64,000 nucleotides of DNA from Pseudomonas syringae CC1557 (GTDB taxonomy: Bacteria > Pseudomonadota > Gammaproteobacteria > Pseudomonadales > Pseudomonadaceae). A program made the position numbers and the translations under genes. The stretch is taken from positions 992,001 to 1,056,000 of the forward strand of contig NZ_CP007014.1 of the NCBI RefSeq assembly GCF_000452705.1. The letters are read 5' to 3'. The notes under the pieces were generated by a model that was given only the letters and a program-made list of their open reading frames with translations, was not told the origin of the DNA and did not search any database. Below, one piece after another: positions 58,025-64,000 of this stretch (the first letter of the stretch is position 1; every line of letters begins with the position of its first letter).

Positions 58025-59610
58025 GATTTCGCCGCCGAATTGAACAGTTGCCGCCAGCCGTCGCAGAGTTCCTGCTGCGCGTGAGCGGGAGGCAGGCGGT
58101 GGCCGTAGGCGAGTGCTTGCCAGTGACGGGTCAGGGTGTTGCTGAATTCGTTCAATAGCGGCTGGTCCAGCGACGCTATACGCTCCAGAACCTGCCCTTC
58201 AGTGTCGGCGCTTTTCAACGGCAGTTGGTAGTCGGTCAGCAAGCGGCTGAGGAGGGCGCGGTACAGCAAGCCCAAGGCTTCACGCGGCTGGCTGGCCCAG
58301 AGCTGTTCGGCATGACCAGCGACATCGTCCGGGAGGCTTTCGGCGCTCACTTGAAGGCCGAAAAGCTGCTCGGGTCTCGCGGTTACGGTTTTTTTCCTGC
58401 CCGTACCACGGCTGACAAAGGTCGTTACCCACTGTCGATAACGCCAGATCAGCAAGCCGGTCAGGCCCAGCACTGCCGTCCAGAGAAGTACTTCGACAAA
58501 ACGGGCGATGCCGTGGGTCGCCAGCAACAACCTGTTTAGCCATTTGATCAGCCAGCCTTGATCGTGATGTTCCCGCCCGCTCGGTTTGTCCGCCTGTTTT
58601 TCGGGGAAGCGCCAGCCTGTTTCGGTCTTGAGGTTCTTGAACGGTGGCTGTTGCAGCACCTCGTTTATCTTGTTTCGGGACGCTTCGCTGGTCAGCGTCT
58701 GGCGAGTCAGGCGTGGTGTGTCGGGCGCAGCCAGAGACTGATTCGCTTGCAGCTCGCTGCTGTCGGGCAATGGGCAGCTGTATTCTTGCTGCTCTGCCCA
58801 TGCCGGCGCCGGCGCGGTCGACAGGACCAGTCCGAAGCCGATCAATAGCACATAGGCGCTGCCGATCAGCCGCTGGCGCAAACGTCTGAACACCAGCTCG
58901 ATATCCCACGCTTCAAGGACGGTGCGGCGGTTGAGATAAAGGGTGAAGCCGCAGGCGACATAGACCGGCTCCCAGAGGACCAGCGCCAGCACATAAAACA
59001 GGTTGGTCAGGTGATCGATCCACACTCGCTGGCTTTCAAGATCGAGCACGCTCAGCCAGCGCCAGTCGACCTGTACCTGTTGAGGAATCAGGGCATAAAG
59101 CAGAATCAGCAGGCCGATCCACAGCGAGTATTCCAGGTGTGCGCCTACGACCGTGAGCATCCGCGCGGCGCGCAGGTCTTTTTGACTGAGCAGACCGACA
59201 CGTATGGCGCGTTCGGTGCCTGACAGATGTTCAAGTTGCTGCACCGGTAACTCAAAGCTGCGGCTCAGGCTAAGGCGGTGCCATAGCAGGCTGGGCAACA
59301 GCTGACTTTTCAGGGTGGCCGGCCAGGCTTTCAGGGCTTGTCTGAGGGTCGGTGGCGCGCCGAACAGCGACTGGGACAGGATGAGCAGCGGCAGGCGTTC
59401 GAAGGCGGGCTTCAGCCACCAGAACAGGAAAATGACCGCCGAGGGATAGTCCCAGAGCAGCAGGCTGAGCAGGCAAAAAAACGGCAGCGTCACAATAGCC
59501 CAACTGCCCATCAGCAAGCTGCGATGCTGTCCGGCCAGCAGCACGCCAAGATCAATGGCTTCCCAGGGAGAACGAGGACGTATGGCGACGCTCGATTCAG
59601 TCAGGCGCAT
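58021..59610 (-). CDS. DUF4129 multi-spanning protein of the MoxR operon
   Basis: A 529-residue membrane protein with about five helices in the first 270 residues, a large loop, a helix near 371-388, and a C-terminal DUF4129 domain (AEQLWASQPREALGLLYRALL; LPLKSADTEGQVLERIASLD). Many DUF4129 domains follow transglutaminase-like proteins. It overlaps the DUF4350 gene by four bases and the SpoIIM gene by 14. Role unknown. Confidence 0.87.
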   Translation of the reverse strand: MRLTESSVAIRPRSPWEAIDLGVLLAGQHRSLLMGSWAIVTLPFFCLLSLLLWDYPSAVIFLFWWLKPAFERLPLLILSQSLFGAPPTLRQALKAWPATLKSQLLPSLLWHRLSLSRSFELPVQQLEHLSGTERAIRVGLLSQKDLRAARMLTVVGAHLEYSLWIGLLILLYALIPQQVQVDWRWLSVLDLESQRVWIDHLTNLFYVLALVLWEPVYVACGFTLYLNRRTVLEAWDIELVFRRLRQRLIGSAYVLLIGFGLVLSTAPAPAWAEQQEYSCPLPDSSELQANQSLAAPDTPRLTRQTLTSEASRNKINEVLQQPPFKNLKTETGWRFPEKQADKPSGREHHDQGWLIKWLNRLLLATHGIARFVEVLLWTAVLGLTGLLIWRYRQWVTTFVSRGTGRKKTVTARPEQLFGLQVSAESLPDDVAGHAEQLWASQPREALGLLYRALLSRLLTDYQLPLKSADTEGQVLERIASLDQPLLNEFSNTLTRHWQALAYGHRLPPAHAQQELCDGWRQLFNSAAKS

Positions 59611-60577
59611 GGGTTATCCGTCCGGCGAAGGTCAGATAGGCGGCCACCAGCCCCCATAGCAGGGCACCCACCAGGTACTTGATCACGGGACCAGGCCAGG
59701 TCATTGATGACCAATAGGCTTCGATGAACGCCGCAATCAGCAGAAACAGAATCACCCCGCCGATCAGCTGCACGCTGGTTTTGGCTGCAACGCGCAAGGC
59801 TGCGCTGCGGGTCAGTCTGCCTGGGGCGAGCAGCGCCCAACCTAGTTTGAGCCCGGCAGCCCCGGCCAGGGCGATGGCGGTCAGTTCGAAAGCACCGTGG
59901 CCGATCACGAACGACCAGAAGGTCTGACCGTAGCCGATATCGGTCAGATGCCCCGCGACTGCGCCGATCATCAGGCCGTTGAATAGCAGGAAGAACAGGC
60001 TGCCCAGGCCGAACAGCAAACCGCTGGCGTAGGTTTGAAAGGCGATGCCGATGTTGTTCATGATGTAGTAGCCGAACATCATCCAGTCGGCGTCGGATGT
60101 GCGTTCGGCGGCTTGCCCGATCCGGCTGGCGGACGGGTCATACATGCTCTGCATCTCGCTAAGCTGTTCCGGGCTCACGACGCTGTAGATCAGCTCTGGA
60201 AAGCCGTAGACCAGCAGACCCATGCCAATCAGGCTGACGAAAAACAGCAGACTGGCGACCAGCACGAAGCGCCACTCCGCGCGAACCAGCCTGGGGAAAC
60301 CCGCCAGAATAAAGCCCAATAAGCGTGCGCCCGATGCGCTGCGATGGCGATAGAGCTGTTGATGGCCGCGCATGGCCAACTGGTGCAGCGGGTCGATGAG
60401 GTGGCTGCTGTAGCCTCGTTCCTGAGCCAAGGCCAGATGCTGGCAAATGCGGCGGTAGTCGCCGGGGAAGGTCTCACTGGCAGCGGCATCGGCTTTGCCG
60501 CGCTCCAGCGCATCCAGACGTTGGCCGAAGCGTTGCCACTCCTGTTCATGACGGGTTTCGAACTGGCTTTGTTTCAT
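59597..60577 (-). CDS. SpoIIM-like (stage II sporulation protein M) membrane protein
   Basis: A 326-residue protein of the SpoIIM/DUF95 family. A soluble N-terminal helical region (1-95) precedes about six membrane helices, with GAFELTAIALAGAAGLKLGWALLAPG as the family signature. In a non-sporulating bacterium it is a housekeeping membrane protein of unknown role. It overlaps the DUF4129 gene by 14 bases and the RDD gene by four. Confidence 0.88.
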   Translation of the reverse strand: MKQSQFETRHEQEWQRFGQRLDALERGKADAAASETFPGDYRRICQHLALAQERGYSSHLIDPLHQLAMRGHQQLYRHRSASGARLLGFILAGFPRLVRAEWRFVLVASLLFFVSLIGMGLLVYGFPELIYSVVSPEQLSEMQSMYDPSASRIGQAAERTSDADWMMFGYYIMNNIGIAFQTYASGLLFGLGSLFFLLFNGLMIGAVAGHLTDIGYGQTFWSFVIGHGAFELTAIALAGAAGLKLGWALLAPGRLTRSAALRVAAKTSVQLIGGVILFLLIAAFIEAYWSSMTWPGPVIKYLVGALLWGLVAAYLTFAGRITHAPD

Positions 60578-61296
60578 GTAGGCCCCAGCAGGCTGCGGGC
60601 GATGCCATTCACATGCCCCACCGCCTTGTCGGCCGGGATGTGCAACGGCTCGGCCAGAATCGCAGCCAGCTCCTGGGTGCGGGCGGCGGACAGTTCTCCC
60701 TGTCGTTCAGCCAGGCTCAACAGTGCCCGCTGTTCGTCCAGCCGCAGGGCAAACGGCACAATAACCGGCTCGGCGTGCGGTACCACAGGGCGCAGGGCGG
60801 GCCGGTCGCTGTAAATCACCAGCGTGCCGGCGGCCAGGTCGCCCAAGCGTTTGAACAGCGGATGATTAAGGCAGGTAATCGCTCCAAGGCTGTACCCCAG
60901 CGGTAGCATGTCGACGAAACGCAGCAGGTTGCGTATCACCGATGAAGACCAGTCAATGGGAGTGCCGTCGTCATGCACGACGCGGAGGCCGAGCATTCGC
61001 TTGCCCGGCGTGCGGCCTTGATTGAGGACTTCGAACAGCACCATGTACCACCAGTTGACCAGAAAGATGGCGATGGCCGCGAGGCCCATTCCGAGCTTGT
61101 CGAATAGTTGCAGTAGCACGAACAGTATGCCGATGACGCCGGCCCGAATGGCGAGGTCGACAGCGAAAGCCAGCGCGCGGGAAACCAGGCCGGCAGGCCG
61201 AAGAATCATGTCGATACCTTCCGGGGTTTCGATCTCGATGCGAGTGTCCAGCGGTCTGTTCACTGCATTCCTTGGCAAAGCTGGAGAGGGTGACAT
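60574..61296 (-). CDS. RDD-family membrane protein of the MoxR operon
   Basis: A 240-residue protein of the RDD family, named for conserved Arg and Asp residues in the first helix (SRALAFAVDLAIRAG). About three membrane helices, then the signature TPGKRMLGLRVV, and a C-terminal cytosolic region. It is the first gene of the operon. The start at 61296 is moderately supported; longer in-frame starts exist but lack a ribosome-binding site. Confidence 0.83.
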   Translation of the reverse strand: MSPSPALPRNAVNRPLDTRIEIETPEGIDMILRPAGLVSRALAFAVDLAIRAGVIGILFVLLQLFDKLGMGLAAIAIFLVNWWYMVLFEVLNQGRTPGKRMLGLRVVHDDGTPIDWSSSVIRNLLRFVDMLPLGYSLGAITCLNHPLFKRLGDLAAGTLVIYSDRPALRPVVPHAEPVIVPFALRLDEQRALLSLAERQGELSAARTQELAAILAEPLHIPADKAVGHVNGIARSLLGPT

Positions 61297-61476
61297 TATC
61301 GAAGAGCGCACCTTGAGACCGAATACTGATGCTAGCCACCCGCGCAGTGCTAAGCAACCAGCCATTCATTACGCGAGCTGTAAGAAAAGATTTCCCGGTG
61401 GGCGGGACTTTACCCGATTAGCCAACGACGTCTTTGACACCCTACACTTGGCGGGTCTTTTGTTCAGGATCAGCCC

Positions 61477-62907
61477 GTGACTTCCAGCATTTTTTGGTAT
61501 GACTACGAAACCACCGGCATCAATCCGCGCAATGATCGTGCGTTGCAGATGGCTGGCATCCGTACCGACGCCGAGCTCAATGAAATCGCGCCTCCGGTCA
61601 ATCTGTATTGTCAGCCCAGTGATGACATCCTGCCGCACCCTGCTGCGTGCATGATTACCGGAATCACACCGGCCACGCTGGCGGAAAAGGGCCTGTGTGA
61701 AGCAGACTTCATGACCCGTGTACACGCTGAGCTGTCTGCGCCCGGCACCTGTGGCGCGGGGTACAACACGCTGCGTTTTGATGACGAAGTGACCCGTTAT
61801 AGCCTTTATCGCAACTTTTTCGATCCGTATGCGCGCGAGTGGCAGGGCGGCAACAGTCGTTGGGATCTGATCGATGTGGTGCGGGCGGCTTATGCCTTGC
61901 GTCCCGATGGGATTGTCTGGCCCGAACAGGATGGGCGGGTAACGCTTAAGCTGGAGCGCCTCACGGCTGCCAACGGAATCGATCATGGGCAGGCGCATGA
62001 CGCATTGTCCGATGTGCGTGCAACGATAGCGCTGGCCCGTTTGATTCGTGAGAAACAGCCAAAACTTTACGACTATCTATTTGCGCTGCGCAGTAAACAG
62101 AAAGTTCAGGATCAGATTCGTCTGATGCAGCCAATGGTGCATATCTCCGGACGTTTTTCTGCAGCGCGCCATTACCTGGGCGTGGTGTTACCGCTGGCCT
62201 GGCATCCGCATAATCGCAACGCGCTGATCGTCTGTGACCTGCATCTGGATCCCTCGCCTTTGTTGGACCAGGACGCGGCGACACTTAAGCAGCGCTTATA
62301 TACCCGGCATGAGGCGTTGAACGAAGGTGAACTACCCGTACCGCTCAAATTACTTCATATAAATCGCTGCCCGGTGATTGCACCCATGGGCGTGCTGCGC
62401 AACGAAGATCAAGAACGTCTGCAACTGGACATGACAGGTTATCAATCGCGTGTGGCGCGTCTGAGTGAAAGCCGCGAAGTTTGGCAGGACAAAGTGTTGG
62501 CCCTTTACGGCAAGGATGACTTCACGGCAAGTGAAGATCCCGAACAACAGTTATATGACGGATTTATTAGTGACCGTGATCGTCGGCTGTGCGAGCAAGT
62601 ACGACTTGCTGACCCCGAGCAGTTGACGCGCGACGCCTGGCCCTTCGACGATGCGCGTTTGCCTGAGCTGTTATTTCGCTATCGAGCGCGTAACTTTCCG
62701 GAGACCCTGAGTCTTGAAGAGCAGCAGCGTTGGCAGCGTTTCTGTCAGGACCGGTTACGCAGCCCGGAGTGGGGCGCGCCCAACACCCTGCAGGACTTTA
62801 CGGCCGCGCTGATTGAACAGTCGCTTAGTGCCACACCAGAGCAATTGGAGGTGTTACGTCAATGGCAGGATTACGCCCAGCTGTTGACTGCGCGTTTGCA
62901 GCTATAA
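61477..62907 (+). CDS. sbcB: Exodeoxyribonuclease I (SbcB/ExoI)
   Basis: A 476-residue DEDDh 3'-5' exonuclease on single-stranded DNA, used in recombination and mismatch repair. D9 and E11 in YDYET, an Asp in the NTLRFDDEV segment (102 or 103), H174 and D179 in HDALSD form the active site, and the SH3-like and C-terminal domains follow. It starts with GTG at 61477 after AGGAT. It is divergent from the MoxR operon and convergent with mvaT through a shared terminator. Confidence 0.95.
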   Translation: MTSSIFWYDYETTGINPRNDRALQMAGIRTDAELNEIAPPVNLYCQPSDDILPHPAACMITGITPATLAEKGLCEADFMTRVHAELSAPGTCGAGYNTLRFDDEVTRYSLYRNFFDPYAREWQGGNSRWDLIDVVRAAYALRPDGIVWPEQDGRVTLKLERLTAANGIDHGQAHDALSDVRATIALARLIREKQPKLYDYLFALRSKQKVQDQIRLMQPMVHISGRFSAARHYLGVVLPLAWHPHNRNALIVCDLHLDPSPLLDQDAATLKQRLYTRHEALNEGELPVPLKLLHINRCPVIAPMGVLRNEDQERLQLDMTGYQSRVARLSESREVWQDKVLALYGKDDFTASEDPEQQLYDGFISDRDRRLCEQVRLADPEQLTRDAWPFDDARLPELLFRYRARNFPETLSLEEQQRWQRFCQDRLRSPEWGAPNTLQDFTAALIEQSLSATPEQLEVLRQWQDYAQLLTARLQL

Positions 62908-62929
62908 GCCGCTATAAATAGCAGGCAAT

Positions 62930-62957
62930 AAAAAACGCCAGCACGCTGGCGTTTTTT
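62930..62957. terminator. Bidirectional terminator of sbcB and mvaT
   Basis: AAAAAACGCCAGC (62930-62942) pairs with GCTGGCGTTTTTT (62945-62957) with a two-base loop in the drawn pairing. T-runs occur on both strands. Confidence 0.95.
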
Positions 62958-62987
62958 CAATCGCAATGAATAGCGACCGTGTGCAGC

Positions 62988-63368
62988 TTAGCCCAGCAGA
63001 GTGGCCCAGCTTTCTACGTCATCGCTGCCCCACTTGGCTTTCCACTCTTTCAGCGTTTTGTGGTTGCCACCTTTGGTTTCGATGACTTCACCGTTGTGCG
63101 GGTTCTTGTATTGCTTGACCTTGCGAGCGCGCTTGGTGCCGGCAGGTTTAACTGCGCCGCCACGTGGAGCCTTGTTAACCTTGGCGTCCGGGTCCAGCAA
63201 AGCAATGATGTCACGCAGCGATTTTTGATATTCGCCCATCAGTGTGCGCAGTTTGCCTTCGAATTCCAGCTCGGTTTGCAGTTTGTCGTCTTGCGACAGG
63301 TTTTTCAAACGGGCTTGCAGTTCTTTGATGGCTTCTTCTGTGGCACGGTATTCGTTGATCAGGGACAT
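62988..63368 (-). CDS. mvaT: H-NS-family xenogeneic silencer MvaT
   Basis: A 126-residue nucleoid protein that binds AT-rich DNA and silences horizontally acquired genes in Pseudomonas. Residues 1-60 form the coiled-coil oligomerisation domain (NEYRATEEAIKELQARLKNLS), and the C-terminal DNA-binding domain holds NPHNGEVIETKGGNHKTLKEWK. The adjacent sbcB gene matches the P. aeruginosa arrangement. It may well silence the AT-rich SIR2-TPR island in this window; that is a speculation from its known role. Confidence 0.95.
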   Translation of the reverse strand: MSLINEYRATEEAIKELQARLKNLSQDDKLQTELEFEGKLRTLMGEYQKSLRDIIALLDPDAKVNKAPRGGAVKPAGTKRARKVKQYKNPHNGEVIETKGGNHKTLKEWKAKWGSDDVESWATLLG

Positions 63369-63724
63369 GAGGGGACCTTATGTTGTGAGGGGTGCAGGGA
63401 TACAGTGCGGTAATAATAGTCACTGCAAAAGGGCAAGTAAACATTAAATAAAAGTTTTATTTGAATTATTTAGAAATATACACACGTCCTACAGACGTCT
63501 GAACTAGAAGCGGGCGGCGCGCTCTTGAAAATAACCTCGGATAAAACCCTTCTTAATAGAGGTCTTGTTTAGCATCGGGCTCGCTAAAAGCAGATAGTGG
63601 CACGGTGCAATCTTTTGTGTCGGGGCCGTGCTTTTCGAGGGCTGCATTCAGGCAACAGAGATACTGCAGTTTTCCTGCGCAGCCGCTAGAATGGCGGCTT
63701 TGCGAAGTTCTGGAGTTTCCCCTA
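63369..63724. promoter_or_regulatory. mvaT/purU divergent region
   Basis: About 355 bases, strongly AT-rich at 63430-63480, where mvaT promoter elements and autoregulation by an H-NS-type protein are expected. CAGACGTCTG at 63492-63501 is a perfect ten-base palindrome. TAGAAT at 63687-63692 may be the -10 of purU. No gene was seen. Confidence 0.5.
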
Positions 63725-64000
63725 ATGCGCACTTTTCGTCTGGTGATTGCTTGCCCGGACCGCGTCGGCATCGTTGCCAAAGTCAGTAACTTTCTGGCCT
63801 CCCATAACGGCTGGATCACCGAAGCGAGTCATCACTCGGACAATCTCAGCGGCTGGTTTTTCATGCGTCACGAGATTCGTGCCGACACACTGCCTTTTGA
63901 TCTGGACGGGTTCCGTGAGGCCTTCACGCCGATTGCCGAAGCGTTTTCGATGGACTGGCGCATCACTGATTCGGCGCAGAAGAAGCGCGTCGTGCTCATG
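63725..64000 (+). CDS. purU: Formyltetrahydrofolate deformylase PurU (partial, N terminus)
   Basis: The first 92 codons of a gene that runs past the window end. The product starts with an ACT-like regulatory domain (FRLVIACPDRVGIVAKVSNFL; residues about 4-24), followed by HHSDNLSGWFFMRHE, and the last residues KKRVVLM begin the catalytic formyl-transferase-like domain. PurU hydrolyses 10-formyltetrahydrofolate to formate and is common as several copies in Pseudomonas. GGAG precedes the ATG at 63725. Confidence 0.92.
   Translation, partial: MRTFRLVIACPDRVGIVAKVSNFLASHNGWITEASHHSDNLSGWFFMRHEIRADTLPFDLDGFREAFTPIAEAFSMDWRITDSAQKKRVVLM

Overview
The window is Pseudomonas core chromosome, most likely from the P. 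syringae group. The gene order (dciA-secA-argJ, panE-yajQ-mscS-ampG, groESL, colRS, icmP cluster, bifA-sodB, xenB-MFS-arsR, olsBA, fumarase-pykA, MoxR operon, sbcB-mvaT-purU) follows, as I remember it, one long collinear block of P. aeruginosa in the PA43xx-PA44xx range. The species call also rests on short GACGC(A/G)GAGCGTC-type repeats that I associate with P. syringae. No tRNA, rRNA, CRISPR array, transposase or prophage gene was seen. About 61 genes are supported.

Layout. 1-6.9 kb: a possible broken gene at the left edge, the helicase-loader gene dciA (minus), then secA, argJ, a glutathione transferase and a Nudix-ThiE fusion on the plus strand. 6.9-10.5 kb: a minus-strand run panE, sensor kinase, cobalamin adenosyltransferase. 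10.6-19.5 kb: yajQ and an MscS channel, ampG with a small membrane protein, an alkyltransferase-like repair protein, a DUF481 outer-membrane protein, a short-chain dehydrogenase, fxsA and groESL. 19.6-24.3 kb: the colRS envelope-stress system, flanked by a PAP2 phosphatase and a methyltransferase-inaA operon, both with ColR-like upstream sites. 24.4-30.5 kb: an iron-related periplasmic cluster (two imelysins, a diheme DUF1111 protein, a DUF1513 protein) interrupted by a flavoprotein gene on the other strand. 30.6-38.2 kb: bifA, sodB, argO/argP, an epimerase-like gene, a membrane-anchored coiled-coil protein and an unrecognised repeat protein. 38.3-43.2 kb: xenB-MFS-arsR, acpH and the ornithine-lipid genes olsB-olsA. 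43.4-46.7 kb: a serine hydrolase with a translationally coupled small membrane protein, a YceI-like protein and a phospholipase-D/cardiolipin-synthase enzyme.

46.7-49.0 kb is the clearest accessory insertion. It is an AT-rich stretch carrying one gene, a SIR2-like domain fused to TPR repeats, which is a good candidate for an NAD-depleting anti-phage protein. Beyond it core genes resume: class I fumarase, a ferredoxin-type reductase, pykA, a small lipoprotein, a PilZ protein, a six-gene overlapping MoxR-DUF58-DUF4350-DUF4129-SpoIIM-RDD operon, sbcB, mvaT and the start of purU.

The strongest items for follow-up are the SIR2-TPR gene, the repeat protein at 37.6-38.2 kb (a Lys/Pro tandem region followed by about twelve seven-residue DG repeats), the ColR sites on both sides of colRS, the MoxR operon of unknown role, and the imelysin pair in which one member has lost its metal-motif histidine. 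Function calls come from reading motifs and gene order by eye. No database search was run.
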